Part shown: positions 54,758-64,000 of the stretch, piece by piece
Layout: each line of letters begins with the position of its first letter
Numbering within the stretch: the first letter of the stretch is position 1
Assembly (NCBI GenBank): GCA_003671195.1
Contig: QWPJ01000072.1
Span: 1 to 64,000 of the forward strand
Length of the DNA stretch: 64,000 nucleotides
Reading direction: 5' to 3'
Source: Planctomycetota bacterium
Lineage (GTDB): Bacteria > Planctomycetota > Planctomycetia > Pirellulales > Pirellulaceae
Position numbers and translations under genes: made by a program
Notes under the pieces: generated by a model
Databases searched by the model: none
Seen by the model: only the letters and a program-made list of their open reading frames with translations
Told to the model about the DNA's origin: nothing

Positions 54758-56369
54758 CGGCTCGCTGGCTCCTGACCACTCCTAATGCTTTGGCTGATTG
54801 CGACACAATCTGTGCTCGACTCTCAAGGAAAATCTTGCGAAGCAAGCCCAGTTGCTCCTCTGTTGGAGATGCGCTCGTGTAGGCGATCTGCTGAAACTGC
54901 AAGGTCATCGGCTCGTGCGCTCGATCACCAGGCCGCTCGCGGTTTAAAATGGTGTTTGCCCAACGACCACCTTGCGTCCGAAACTCGACCGAGCCCTCGT
55001 ACTTATACGGGTTTGCTTGTTGGTCAAATAGCGAAAAATGAAGGATCGCAAGATCCCCGAGATCGTTTCTCAAAACCGTCTCGAAGAATGAGGCGTTGTC
55101 GTTTTCGATCAACTCCGAGCTCTCCCTATGCCATCCTGAATTGATGTAGCACTCCCAGAGGGGATGCCAACCCCGAAATGGAAAATCAAGGCTTACGGTC
55201 ATGCGCCCAACATCGCTCGATAGTTCCCAGATCCGCGAATGCTGACCCAACATGTCGTCTCGATCACGGTAGGCGGTATGAAAGCCTACCACTTGAGAAC
55301 CGCTCGGTGCTACCAAGTCGGAGGCTCCTGGAAATGCACCTGACTCCTCTTGGGTAATGCTTGGCAAATCAGAACTCGCATGGAACTCCACGACGGCCCG
55401 CACGCTCTCTGGGAAAAAAACAAACAAACTCAATGGGAAAACAGCCCAACCAAGACCCAATCGCCCCAAGGGAAACGTATCGGTTTCTACAGCACCTTTA
55501 CCCTTAATGATTGTCTCCAAACCTTCCTCACTGGATGACCATCTCAAATGCAGATAGTTAAGAAACTGAACCGAACTCCAGTGGACCCAAGCCGTAAATA
55601 CAAAAACGCCGAGCCCCAAAAAAGTATGCGTCGTTCCGTGCGATAAATCGATCCCAAACCACTCTAGTCCAATGACGATCAGATAAATGCGAAGCAGATT
55701 TCCCAAGATCGCCCAAATCGGAACTGTTAGGATCGTGACCAAACTGACCCACCAGTGGGCTCGCCCCAGGAGGAGCAGTACCCCAGCGACAGCCATCAGA
55801 GCATACTGACTATCAACTCCACTACAGGCTTCCTCAACAAACAAAGGTTTGCTGGGGACCTCGATGATGTTGCCCCGCCGAACGTGCACGATATTGGTTA
55901 AATCCATCAAGCGACTGCATGCGAAGGATGAAAAGGATTGCAATCCGCTGATGAGTCGTTTGTCCCATCCCAAGGGTGCGGGCAATGTGACGACGAGCAA
56001 TCCGCATATCCCAACGATTCGCAACACACTCAGAACCGGTCTTGCAAGGAACGCCCAAGTACCCACCAGCATGATCGCGACGAAATGCGATAACCATGGA
56101 CTTCCAAGATACAATGCCACCATCGCCGAAAGCATAGTTAGGATCCATGCTCCAATCACCAATGCACCGGGACGAAAATAGCTCTTGGACGCATCGAATT
56201 GACCAAGAAAGTAGACGCAAGCGGCAATGGCGAGGGGAAAAAATTGCAAATGGGGCTTTTGCAACAAGATACGGCATTGCATGTAAAGAAGCGGTGATAA
56301 GGCGATCAACGGCAATATCAACGCAATCCAATTCCATCGACCGAGGCGTTCTGGGTTATCGTTCGACAC
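54744..56369 (-). CDS. Exosortase with intact catalytic triad and C-terminal EpsI-like domain
   Basis: A GTG start overlaps the GT2 gene by 14 bases. The 541-residue product has about nine membrane segments and the complete exosortase signature: Cys182 in VEEACSGVDSQYALM, Arg227 in GNLLRIYLIV, and His248 in SHGTTHTFLGL. A soluble C-terminal domain (about residues 330-520) resembles the EpsI/DUF3485 family (LDFPFRGWHPLWECYINSGW). Exosortases cut and attach PEP-CTERM tails; two PEP-CTERM proteins are encoded at 34669-36029. The helical partner follows. Confidence 0.9.
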   Translation of the reverse strand: MSNDNPERLGRWNWIALILPLIALSPLLYMQCRILLQKPHLQFFPLAIAACVYFLGQFDASKSYFRPGALVIGAWILTMLSAMVALYLGSPWLSHFVAIMLVGTWAFLARPVLSVLRIVGICGLLVVTLPAPLGWDKRLISGLQSFSSFACSRLMDLTNIVHVRRGNIIEVPSKPLFVEEACSGVDSQYALMAVAGVLLLLGRAHWWVSLVTILTVPIWAILGNLLRIYLIVIGLEWFGIDLSHGTTHTFLGLGVFVFTAWVHWSSVQFLNYLHLRWSSSEEGLETIIKGKGAVETDTFPLGRLGLGWAVFPLSLFVFFPESVRAVVEFHASSDLPSITQEESGAFPGASDLVAPSGSQVVGFHTAYRDRDDMLGQHSRIWELSSDVGRMTVSLDFPFRGWHPLWECYINSGWHRESSELIENDNASFFETVLRNDLGDLAILHFSLFDQQANPYKYEGSVEFRTQGGRWANTILNRERPGDRAHEPMTLQFQQIAYTSASPTEEQLGLLRKIFLESRAQIVSQSAKALGVVRSQRADGFR

Positions 56370-57201
56370 CCTGGCCTCCCTGGAGTTCCTGCTGACGAAT
56401 CTCGGAAATCTTCAAGGCGATAAGATACTCATAGATGGAAAGTAAACGGCAATAGTGATAGCCAGGAACCCCATCGAGAAAACCAGCCTTGAATAGGTAC
56501 ATGTAGACGAATCTAAGAAATCCCCTGCAGGGAAGTCGAAACGATAGTTCCTTTAAAGCCAAACGACGCACCGATGGATCCTTCCATTGAAAGATTTCAG
56601 TCCATGGAACCTTGCGCTGCCTCAAACTGCGAAGTGATTCAATCGCCTCATTCGTCGAGTACTTGTTGTGCTTGTCGACCCAAGCAGCAAGTCCCTTGCG
56701 GAAACTGTAATGGTGGAAGTGTCCTTTGAGTTCTCCGATCGAACCCTGGACCACTGGGGTGCAATTGACGATGCGTTCCCATCGCACCATTTCAGGTCGA
56801 TAAAACCTTAACACCCACACCGGATAGATCCCGCAGTGCTTGATCCAACGATCCATGAAGTAATTCTTATATCGCAATCGATAAGCGACATTCGTGTTCG
56901 TTGTGTCCAAGGCGATCGATTTCATTTCGCCCACCAAGTCCGATGGGAGCACCTCGTCGGCATCGGAACAATAGACCCAAGGGTGCTTGTATTCGATCTG
57001 TGTACTCGCCCAATTAAGTTGCGCCGACTCATCGAAAAACCGACGTTCAATCACGCGGCAACCGGCTTGTTCAGCAATTTGGACCGTTTGGTCTGTGCTG
57101 CCTGAGTCCAAGACTACAATGTCATCGCACCATGAGAGAGACTCAAGGCAATGCGGCAGATTGATCTGCTCGTTTAGGGTTCGAATCAAAACGGAGATCA
57201 T
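56356..57201 (-). CDS. GT2-family glycosyltransferase (WaaE/KdtX-like)
   Basis: The ATG at 57201 overlaps the acetyltransferase stop (ATGA), giving 281 residues; a longer frame at 57267 adds 22 residues without family features. The protein shows ISVLIRTLNEQINLPHCLESL, DDIVVLDSGSTDQTVQIAEQAG, and YCSDADEVLPSDL with a DxD motif, then the FHHYSFRKGLAAWVDKHNKYS segment typical of WaaE-like transferases. It would add a sugar to the repeat unit. Confidence 0.9.
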   Translation of the reverse strand: MISVLIRTLNEQINLPHCLESLSWCDDIVVLDSGSTDQTVQIAEQAGCRVIERRFFDESAQLNWASTQIEYKHPWVYCSDADEVLPSDLVGEMKSIALDTTNTNVAYRLRYKNYFMDRWIKHCGIYPVWVLRFYRPEMVRWERIVNCTPVVQGSIGELKGHFHHYSFRKGLAAWVDKHNKYSTNEAIESLRSLRQRKVPWTEIFQWKDPSVRRLALKELSFRLPCRGFLRFVYMYLFKAGFLDGVPGYHYCRLLSIYEYLIALKISEIRQQELQGGQGVER

Positions 57202-57785
57202 GAGTCGCTTGGCTTCACTCGCCTTTGTTTTTTGACTAGGGCTGGGTTGCCCGCGACCACTGTCCAAGGGTCAACATCTTTGCTCACTACGGAACAGGCG
57301 GCTACGACGGAACCTTCCCCAAGACGAACTCCGGGGCCTATAAACGCGCGTGCGCAAACCCAAGTTCCATTTTCGATGACAATCGGTGCATGGGTCAGTT
57401 CCATCTGGGGATCTGATATATCGTGACTTCCGGTGCACAAAAACGCTTGCATACTCACCGTGCAGTGCGAGCCGATCTCGATACGATCGACTGAATAAAC
57501 CTCGACCCCAGGCCCAATCGCTGTATGTTCGCCTACCTGCAACCTCGCAGGGTCCCATATCACCGTGGTGGGATAAAAATAACTGCTCGATTCAAGCTTG
57601 GCACCAAACATGGTCAAAAGAAATCGCCGCCATGCAAAAGCCCGTTTGGGACTCCATCGAAAAAGACTCGATTGCACCAATCCCCAAAGGAAACGGCGAA
57701 GTTTCGCACCAAGACTTGCCTTGTTGATGTACTTCGACAGGTCAAGACCGCCTGCCGAAGTCGGATCACGGAATATAGAGTTCAT
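57198..57785 (-). CDS. WcaF-like acetyltransferase (left-handed beta-helix)
   Basis: The 195-residue product contains hexapeptide-repeat strands (VGEHTAIGPGVEVYSVDRIEIGSHCTVSMQAFLCTGSHD, IENGTWVCARAFIGPGVRLGEGSVVAACSVV) after a membrane-associated N-terminal region, as in WcaF/putative colanic acid acetyltransferases. A SHD catalytic His is visible. It likely O-acetylates the repeat unit. It overlaps the GT4 gene by 20 bases. Confidence 0.9.
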   Translation of the reverse strand: MNSIFRDPTSAGGLDLSKYINKASLGAKLRRFLWGLVQSSLFRWSPKRAFAWRRFLLTMFGAKLESSSYFYPTTVIWDPARLQVGEHTAIGPGVEVYSVDRIEIGSHCTVSMQAFLCTGSHDISDPQMELTHAPIVIENGTWVCARAFIGPGVRLGEGSVVAACSVVSKDVDPWTVVAGNPALVKKQRRVKPSDS

Positions 57786-58869
57786 AAGCCTCTTTCAACC
57801 GTTGAGCGATCGTTGGCCAGGCAAACTCTTCGCGAGCCCAAGTTCTACCTCGCTGGCCCATGGCGTTGAGTTCTTGCGAGCTGGTCGATGTGGCCTGCGC
57901 AAGTGCCTGAGTGATCCCTTCGACCGTGGGCGCGACCCACCACCCACACCGATGATCGATGAGCCCCTGCCAGGGTGCTCCCGTCGTGGTTACGACCGGC
58001 AATCGATACGCGAGTGCTTCAGCCACAGCGATCCCGAAATTTTCACTGAAGGTCGGCAAAATAAACAAATCCGAGCTCAAAAATACCTTCGCTTTTTCCT
58101 CCCCGTAAACCGCTTCCTGAAATGTCCAGCTCTTTTGTAAATCGTATCGCTTGACTTGGGATTCAACCCATTGCCGGTGCCCACCTGCGTCGGGTCCGAC
58201 AACCCGAATCTGCCAGCCCTGAGGGCGAACTTTTGCCCAGGCCTCGACGAGCATACCCAGCCCCTTTTTCGGATGGATACGACTGAGAAAAAGTGCTGTT
58301 CGAATCGCTGCCGAATCTCTTGAAGGCTGTTCGCTTTCCTTATCAAGAAGGTCGGCCGGAAAATCAATGCCGTTAGGGAGAACAACAGTCTTATTGGTAA
58401 GCCCGAGACGGGAGAACTGTTCGGCCTCGCTAGGGGCTGTTGCAAGAAGCATTGCGGAGTGTTTCAGATCATTCCGCTGGTACAACCACCAAGCCAACCT
58501 CTTTTTCCACCTTCGGTGACTCATCGCCCAAGGTTCCAACATGCCGTGGGGAGAAAAGACGTAAGGAATCCGCGATTTCCTTGCAAGTATCGAAACTTGG
58601 TGGAGGTACCACTCCCAAACCCCATGGATATGCAACGCCCCGATACTTTCTCGGGGTTCGACGGCAAGTAGATGCTCCAAACTGGGATAGGATTTACTTG
58701 AACAAACTGCGTAATTTTTTGGATCATCCTGCGCATCGGGACAGACTAGCATTCCTTCTTGACCGCCAAGCCGGAGAGCCTCCATAAGCTGCGTGGCTGA
58801 CAATGAAGGCCCACCTCGGTCGAGCCGAGTTGAGGTAATCACGTGAATGACTGATTTACCTTTGAACAT
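57766..58869 (-). CDS. GT4-family glycosyltransferase
   Basis: The 367-residue GT-B transferase has the N-terminal RLDRGGPSLSATQLMEAL, SPHGMLEPWAM, VLPNGIDFP, SRIHPKKGL, and the donor-binding TFSENFGIAVAEALAYRLPVV with the ExxxxxxxE motif. The start overlaps the upstream stop (TGATG). It would add a hexose from a nucleotide sugar. Confidence 0.93.
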   Translation of the reverse strand: MFKGKSVIHVITSTRLDRGGPSLSATQLMEALRLGGQEGMLVCPDAQDDPKNYAVCSSKSYPSLEHLLAVEPRESIGALHIHGVWEWYLHQVSILARKSRIPYVFSPHGMLEPWAMSHRRWKKRLAWWLYQRNDLKHSAMLLATAPSEAEQFSRLGLTNKTVVLPNGIDFPADLLDKESEQPSRDSAAIRTALFLSRIHPKKGLGMLVEAWAKVRPQGWQIRVVGPDAGGHRQWVESQVKRYDLQKSWTFQEAVYGEEKAKVFLSSDLFILPTFSENFGIAVAEALAYRLPVVTTTGAPWQGLIDHRCGWWVAPTVEGITQALAQATSTSSQELNAMGQRGRTWAREEFAWPTIAQRLKEAYELYIP

Positions 58870-59927
58870 CAGATAGCCCGCAAGTGCTCCGAAAGGACAA
58901 CAGCACGTTGCTCCCAGGTATGTTTCGACAAGTCATACGCCACGTCGGGCTGCCTAGCGCGAAGCATGGTTTCGTAGATCGCGTCGGCTAGAGCTTCAGC
59001 CGTCGGCTCGACATAAACCGCATGATCACCCAAAATCGATCTCACCTCGCCAACATCCGATGTGATCACTGGCCTTTGAGCTTGCGCGAACTGAAAACAC
59101 TTAAACGGGCACCTGGCTAAATTCAATTCCTTACGTCGTATCGGGAACACCAGACAATGCGCCTCGCGGAGTTCTCTGAGCATCGGTTCCCAGTCTAGGT
59201 AACCTGGGAACTCAAACTTCTCCAAGCCCAACTCGGCAGCTCGCGTCTGGCAACGCTCGAGCTCGGCTCCTTTTCCTATCCAGCGAATAGGCACCTCTTG
59301 ACCACGCCCACGCAGAACTCCTGCAGCTTCCACCAGAAGATCGTGATCCCAATTTGGATGGAGGCTTCCCATACCAACGGCAACTGACTTGGTATTTCCA
59401 GAACCCGGGTTCGGAAACTCTTTAGGCAGGCAAGCATAAGGCAAGTAAAGCGAGTCCTTGGAAAAGCGTGACAGTATGTAACTCGAAAGCCAGGAGCTTG
59501 CGGTGATGACTGTCGCTGCGCGTCGAATCAACCACCGATCTCTCATTTCCTTGTACCATCTACGAATTGGATTCTGTTCAACAAAGGTCGTCCAATCCTC
59601 CCAATCAAACACGAATTTTTGACGTCGATGGATCGTCGAAAGCATCAGCGCTTTCTCTTTGGGATTGAGCATGTGCACAAAGTCAGGTCGCTCTTTGCGA
59701 AGAATCCCACCCAAGCTTGGCAGGATCTTCTTGGCTGTGGGATCGTAAAAAAACCGATTGGACTCCTCGGAATGTTCAAACGCTCGATTCGATGGGGTGT
59801 CTGGAATTGCCACCTGTGCGTCCCACCCGAGTCTCCCAAGATGGACCGCAAGTTGCGATGCACGTATACAACCTGTGGTACTAAGGTCACCGAAACTGAT
59901 GAAAAGGATCTTCCTAGGAGCCATCAT
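58869..59927 (-). CDS. GT4-like glycosyltransferase
   Basis: The ATG at 59927 overlaps the upstream stop (ATGA); a longer frame from 60044 runs inside the Wzy gene. The 352-residue product starts APRKILFISFGDLSTTGCIRASQLAVHL and has a GT-B layout (SVAVGMGSLHPNWDHDLLVEAAGVL, FEFPGYLDWEPML, CPFKCFQFAQAQRPVITSDVGEV). The donor-site motif is less canonical than in the neighbour, but the fold reads as GT4. The HCLVFPIRRKELNLARCPFK segment is lineage-specific. Confidence 0.85.
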   Translation of the reverse strand: MMAPRKILFISFGDLSTTGCIRASQLAVHLGRLGWDAQVAIPDTPSNRAFEHSEESNRFFYDPTAKKILPSLGGILRKERPDFVHMLNPKEKALMLSTIHRRQKFVFDWEDWTTFVEQNPIRRWYKEMRDRWLIRRAATVITASSWLSSYILSRFSKDSLYLPYACLPKEFPNPGSGNTKSVAVGMGSLHPNWDHDLLVEAAGVLRGRGQEVPIRWIGKGAELERCQTRAAELGLEKFEFPGYLDWEPMLRELREAHCLVFPIRRKELNLARCPFKCFQFAQAQRPVITSDVGEVRSILGDHAVYVEPTAEALADAIYETMLRARQPDVAYDLSKHTWEQRAVVLSEHLRAI

Positions 59928-61264
59928 CTCTTGGTGTCGTTCGCAGAACGATGAAAAAAGGCGACTGAAAAAATCATAAATGCCATACTCATAGGCCAAG
60001 AAAACCTCGCGAAAGCATTGGGAGAAAACAAAACGTGCCAACAAAAATAAGGTACGTAGACCACCGCGATAGCCGTCATTCCGATCGAACCGGTAAGTAG
60101 CAATTGGTTTGACAGATAGAAAGTTCTAAAGATCACATAAACCCAAAAAACGAATCCTGCCAAACCTCCAAATACCCACGCACCGAGCAATACCGAGTGG
60201 ACCGGCAAGATATCCTGGACCAATTTCTTGGGTGCTGATGCTCCATAAATCTCGCGCATCTTCAAGAGATAGAGTCGGCGCAAATGCCCGGGATTAGCCC
60301 AGGACCCATGCCCGAGAATCGGTTTCTCATAAATCGCGTCTAGGGCAATGACCGATTCGTTCCTAGCCAATAACAAAACCTCCACAGGATTGTAAGGATT
60401 CTTCGCCAAGTCGATCTGCATCTTGGCCGCTTTACCCAACGCACCGCTTTGGGCGTAGATCACATATAGCAAAAAGAGAGGGACCAGCAACAAAGCACAT
60501 AGCATCAGTCCCGAACGCATCGAGTATCGCAAGTCCCCTCGGGAATGCGTTAGCTGTAGCCACAAATAGAAGAGAAACAAAGTGCTGATCAGAACCACAA
60601 GTCCATCGGATCGCCCGCCGTACATGTTCGCGACAAGTCCATAAGCGATCCCGATCGGAAAAACTAACCAAGGATGGGATCGATAGAACAAAAACGCGAA
60701 AAGTGCAAAGGCTGGATGCGCCCATCCTGAAACATAGAAATCCCAGATGTTCTGGGCATAACCTGGATTATTACCCTCGAATCGATACAGCAGTCCCGCA
60801 CTCAATACCCCTCCGGCACAGGCACCCAGAAGCGTACCAAGGTGCTGGCTAGGGTTGCGACTATACAGACCGCAAAAAAACAAAAAGGTTGTCATCGTCA
60901 GGAAGATGCTTCCCATACCTCGAAGTGAGTTTTTCATCGTCGTCGAGTTGTACAAGTCGCTCAAGCCTTGCGAGATAAACCAAAGCACCCCTAAACCGAC
61001 GATGGCAAGCACCTCACGATTCCGAAGCGCTTTGAGGATCTGCTTCATATAGAAAGGGTACAAGGCTAATACCAGCAATTCACCAAGTCTGAATGTCCCA
61101 ATCAAATTCACAGGAATCACCATGGATGCAGCCACGATCAACGGAATGAGATTCCGCCTATCGAACAGAAGCCGCCATGCGCTGTTAGCCGGTAATTTTT
61201 GAATTCCGTTCCACGACCTAGCGATCTCTTTCGCTTGTGACTCACCATTTAATGCCGATTCCAT
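59924..61264 (-). CDS. O-antigen polymerase/ligase-like membrane protein (Wzy)
   Basis: The 446-residue product has about ten to twelve membrane segments, a GGRSDGLVVLISTLFLFYLWL helix, a long periplasmic loop (about residues 280-345) with PILGHGSWANPGHLRRLY and ILPVHSVLLGAWVFGGL, the pattern of Wzy/WaaL-type O-antigen polymerases/ligases. It would polymerise lipid-linked repeat units. The start overlaps the GT2 stop (TAATG). Confidence 0.85.
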   Translation of the reverse strand: MESALNGESQAKEIARSWNGIQKLPANSAWRLLFDRRNLIPLIVAASMVIPVNLIGTFRLGELLVLALYPFYMKQILKALRNREVLAIVGLGVLWFISQGLSDLYNSTTMKNSLRGMGSIFLTMTTFLFFCGLYSRNPSQHLGTLLGACAGGVLSAGLLYRFEGNNPGYAQNIWDFYVSGWAHPAFALFAFLFYRSHPWLVFPIGIAYGLVANMYGGRSDGLVVLISTLFLFYLWLQLTHSRGDLRYSMRSGLMLCALLLVPLFLLYVIYAQSGALGKAAKMQIDLAKNPYNPVEVLLLARNESVIALDAIYEKPILGHGSWANPGHLRRLYLLKMREIYGASAPKKLVQDILPVHSVLLGAWVFGGLAGFVFWVYVIFRTFYLSNQLLLTGSIGMTAIAVVYVPYFCWHVLFSPNAFARFSWPMSMAFMIFSVAFFHRSANDTKR

Positions 61265-62211
61265 TAGCGACTCCCTGTCGATTCTTTTGCCCGCGATGAA
61301 CCTAGCGTCGAAAGCTTGCCGATTATTCGTCGGACCGCATAATCGATGGCCAAACCCAAGCGAAATCGACCACCACGGTCTTGCACAATCTGATCGTATA
61401 TCGCTCTAGAGGATTTGTTTTTAAGACTTTTTACCCAGAGCATGGATCGATACCGGTCACAAAATTCAGGACGTTGATTCTCGACAAAGTACCAACGAAC
61501 CCATTCCCTTGGCAAATTGAGATCTCTTGCCTGGATCGTGATCGAACCCTCGTGTGCATTCATGACCACCAATCGCTTGTCAACGCAACGGACCATTGGA
61601 TATCGTAGCGCGATCAGAAGGAACAGCAACTGGTCAGGACCCGCCCCGTGACTTGCGTAATCAATCCCAAAGGGATTTGGGATTTGATCTATCAAAGTCT
61701 CAAGCATGTCCTTTCGCCGAAACAAAGCGTTCAAGGGGGAAATCAACTGAATCTCGCTGGGGTTTAGAAAAATGGCTGCCTCGAGCAACTCCTCCCGCGA
61801 GATAATCGATTTTGACTGGAAGCTCGATGCTCCATAGTACCCACCCTGCCCTTGCATCGTATGACCGGTCATCACATACGCTGTTTTCGCATCGAATAAC
61901 CCCAGGGTATCGACAAGAAAATCCGGTTCAAGCCGATCGTCGGAAAAAAGAAGATGGCAATATTCGCCCCTAGCCGCCTCGATTCCTAATCGCCAGTTCC
62001 TTACCGGTCCGACGTTCCGATCATTTCGAAGGCATCTTATCCGCGAATCCCGTTTCGCGTACTCCTGCACGACTGCCCAGGTCCCATCCGTGCTGCAATT
62101 GTCGATTACCACAATTTCGTGGCACTCGACAGATTGAGCCAACGCGGATTCCAGCGCAGGCTTAACCAACTCCTGTCGATTGTAAACCGGAATGACCGTA
62201 CTGACTCTCAT
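61264..62211 (-). CDS. GT2-family glycosyltransferase
   Basis: The 315-residue product begins VSTVIPVYNRQELVKPALESAL with EIVVIDNCSTDGTW, and has CHLLFSDDRLEPDF as the DxD equivalent. The start overlaps the Wzx stop (ATGA). It probably adds a sugar to the repeat unit on the cytoplasmic side. Confidence 0.92.
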   Translation of the reverse strand: MRVSTVIPVYNRQELVKPALESALAQSVECHEIVVIDNCSTDGTWAVVQEYAKRDSRIRCLRNDRNVGPVRNWRLGIEAARGEYCHLLFSDDRLEPDFLVDTLGLFDAKTAYVMTGHTMQGQGGYYGASSFQSKSIISREELLEAAIFLNPSEIQLISPLNALFRRKDMLETLIDQIPNPFGIDYASHGAGPDQLLFLLIALRYPMVRCVDKRLVVMNAHEGSITIQARDLNLPREWVRWYFVENQRPEFCDRYRSMLWVKSLKNKSSRAIYDQIVQDRGGRFRLGLAIDYAVRRIIGKLSTLGSSRAKESTGSR

Positions 62212-63518
62212 GGCCTATCCCCACATTGCTTCGTGCAACCCCACCAAACAAAGGGTGCAACGAATCCAAACAGGGATATCGATAGGGCACTGGAAATAAA
62301 TACCCCCGCCATCCCGAACCCCCCGACGCCACAAAGCCAAATAGCAAGAGGAACGTTCAACAGCGACGCAATGATTGAGCAATAGATTTGCTCCTTGGTC
62401 CGACCCATCCCATTGAGTAAACTGGCGTAGGCACTCCCCCAAATCACGACCCACGTATAAACCACCATGGTCCCACGTACCAGAGGCGATATCGTGATGC
62501 TAGGATCGATCAACCATTGGATCAACGGATTCATCGCGATCCCGATCACAATCGAAACGACACCAAAGGGTACCATCAAAGCTGTCACGATCCGCCAAAG
62601 TCGAAGCATCATCGCTTGATCCTGTTTGGCCCATGCGGTTCCCGACAATGCCCAAATCGGCCCAATGCATAAACTGAATCCAGTGGTTGCCAACGCAGAA
62701 AGCCGTAATACCACATCGTACTCGGCCACCATCACCGAACCGAACATCCGCAGGACAATCAACCGATCCGTCATGAAAATTACCATGTAGGTAATCTCGA
62801 TCAACAAAAACGATATTCCAACTCTCGTCACTTCCAGAAAAATACCCCAAGAAGCTTCCGACCATCGCGGAACTAAGCCCGGAAACCAACGGAACAAATA
62901 GCTCGACTGAATCGCGTATCCCAAAGCAAAGAGGGCGAAATTCACCCCCGCCAATTCCGGCAATGTTAACCCGTGCCCTAACCGATGAGACAAAAGCAAA
63001 TAGAAAAATAAACCAGTAGAAGCGGCAAACCCAACCAACGCTGTCGCCGAATTCCAATGCTTGGCATACAAAATCGCATGAACCACGCCGGATAATTGCG
63101 TCAAAACAAAGGTCAAAAAGCAAAAAAATACACTCCATGCGATCGTTCGATCAGGACTCGAACTTCGGAGCCAAAAAGCCAACGGCAAATCCATTAGGAA
63201 AAGCAAAACAACCAAAACGCAAGCGATCAGTCCCCACAAAACGACTTGACCAAACAGCGTCGAGGACAAATACCGACGCGCTAGCCGATCATCCCCTACT
63301 CCCAACGACTCAATCAACTTGTTGCGAAGCCCCTTGCCAATCCCCAATTCCAAAACCGATACCCAAATCACCAACGATTGAAGCACCACCCAGACCCCAT
63401 ACTCGCCCTTACCCAAGACCTTCATGAAAAGAGGCAGCATCGCAAACTGCAACACAAACGTGCTGAGCTTGAGCACCGTCGACAACCCGACATTCCGCAA
63501 GAAAACATCCCGCATCAT
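62208..63518 (-). CDS. Wzx-like polysaccharide flippase (MATE/MOP type)
   Basis: An ATG-ATG at 63518 is preferred over an upstream TTG at 63545, giving about 436 residues. About twelve membrane segments and the FVLQFAMLPLFMKVLGKGEYGVWVVLQ start are typical of polysaccharide biosynthesis flippases. It would move undecaprenyl-linked repeat units across the membrane. It is the first gene of the overlapping minus-strand series. Confidence 0.88.
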   Translation of the reverse strand: MMRDVFLRNVGLSTVLKLSTFVLQFAMLPLFMKVLGKGEYGVWVVLQSLVIWVSVLELGIGKGLRNKLIESLGVGDDRLARRYLSSTLFGQVVLWGLIACVLVVLLFLMDLPLAFWLRSSSPDRTIAWSVFFCFLTFVLTQLSGVVHAILYAKHWNSATALVGFAASTGLFFYLLLSHRLGHGLTLPELAGVNFALFALGYAIQSSYLFRWFPGLVPRWSEASWGIFLEVTRVGISFLLIEITYMVIFMTDRLIVLRMFGSVMVAEYDVVLRLSALATTGFSLCIGPIWALSGTAWAKQDQAMMLRLWRIVTALMVPFGVVSIVIGIAMNPLIQWLIDPSITISPLVRGTMVVYTWVVIWGSAYASLLNGMGRTKEQIYCSIIASLLNVPLAIWLCGVGGFGMAGVFISSALSISLFGFVAPFVWWGCTKQCGDRP

Positions 63519-63747
63519 CGTCAATACCCAAAGCCCCCATCCCAATCCACCATAAAATCAAACTGGCTTATACAAAGCTACGCCATGGTCGGTGGCGCAC
63601 GAGCCATCGATTTTACTAATTCAACCAGGGGCTTGGGCTCCCAATACCAATGTAGGTCACCCTTTAGTTCGGTAAAGCCATACCCAACAGTTTCGCCAGA
63701 ACAAGCAGAATATTCTCTCAGGTCAGGAAACTTCCATGTTCCCCTGG

Positions 63748-64000
63748 CTAAGCAAGCAACTCAGTCAAAACATGGCCGTGAACGTCCGTCAAACGCCGGT
63801 CAATTCCGTTGTGTCGGACGGTAAGCTTCGTATGGTCGATTCCAAGAAGATGCAGAATGGTCGCATGGATGTCGTAGACCTGCGTCGGATTCTCCCTATC
63901 CAAAGGCTTGTAGCCAAACGCATCGCTCGGGCCGTAGCTCACTCCTCCTCGAATCCCGCCCCCGCACAACCAGTTCGTAAAGCAGTAAGGGTTATGGTCC
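63748..64000 (-). CDS. DUF1501 protein (C-terminal fragment, runs off the right edge)
   Basis: The frame continues to the window end and reads DHNPYCFTNWLCGGGIRGG, then VSYGPSDAFGYKPL, VYDIHATILHLLGIDH, and RRLTDVHGHVLTELL. These are C-terminal features of DUF1501 proteins, which adopt a sulfatase/alkaline-phosphatase-like fold and are abundant in Planctomycetes. The N-terminal Tat signal would lie outside. It is separated from the EPS block by about 230 bp. Confidence 0.85.
   Translation of the reverse strand, partial: DHNPYCFTNWLCGGGIRGGVSYGPSDAFGYKPLDRENPTQVYDIHATILHLLGIDHTKLTVRHNGIDRRLTDVHGHVLTELLA

Overview
The window looks like chromosomal DNA of a planctomycete, most likely in or near the Pirellulales. 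The basis is a set of lineage-typical proteins: a PVC-type membrane-bound dehydrogenase propeller fused to a ceramidase-like domain, DUF1501, PEP-CTERM proteins with exosortases, an HTTM protein, and many secreted proteins of unknown function. No rRNA, tRNA, CRISPR array, transposase or phage gene was found by reading.

Left part (1-33.2 kb), mixed housekeeping and envelope genes: a partial ceramidase/dehydrogenase fusion (1-2928); five tandem 30-bp hairpin repeats (3201-3345) upstream of a uronate isomerase-like gene; a planctomycete-type unknown gene that appears disrupted (4804-5767); a tight three-gene envelope operon (5806-12432: transglutaminase-fold lipoprotein without its cysteine, GT-C glycosyltransferase, AsmA-like protein); a secreted two-repeat protein; a lipoprotein plus thioredoxin-like/trypsin-like protease pair; an intact transglutaminase divergent from a methyltransferase; the purA-uppS-GGDEF cluster; an HTTM pair; a Tat-type TIM-barrel protein followed by POT and OPT peptide transporters; an HExxH mini-protein; an RlmI-type methyltransferase; a sulfatase-fold protein without its active site, overlapping an NHL propeller gene; and a Gly-rich regulatory-like protein.

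Middle (33.5-38.9 kb): a second TIM-barrel isomerase, two adjacent PEP-CTERM proteins, a prenyltransferase-repeat protein, queG and a DUF971 protein.

Right part (38.9-63.5 kb): a large exopolysaccharide/O-antigen-like locus. Plus-strand fcl, gmd and a second gmd paralogue supply GDP-deoxysugars. The opposing minus-strand block runs from a Wzx-type flippase at 63.5 kb through a Wzy-like polymerase, GT2 and GT4 glycosyltransferases, a WcaF-type acetyltransferase, an exosortase with a partner, the CDP-dideoxyhexose genes rfbF-rfbG-rfbH-tyvE, another GT2, a Wzc-type tyrosine autokinase, and then a second exosortase-like gene with its own partner. Many junctions are ATGA or TAATG overlaps, so much of the block is probably co-transcribed. 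A DUF1501 gene enters from the right edge.

The most interesting points are the two exosortase+helical-partner modules in one EPS locus, one of which keeps the catalytic Cys but lacks the expected Arg and His; a tyvelose-type pathway with no visible paratose synthase; two enzyme folds with lost catalytic residues inside tight operons; and the disrupted gene at 4804-5767. All function calls come from reading motifs and remembered family features; no search was run.
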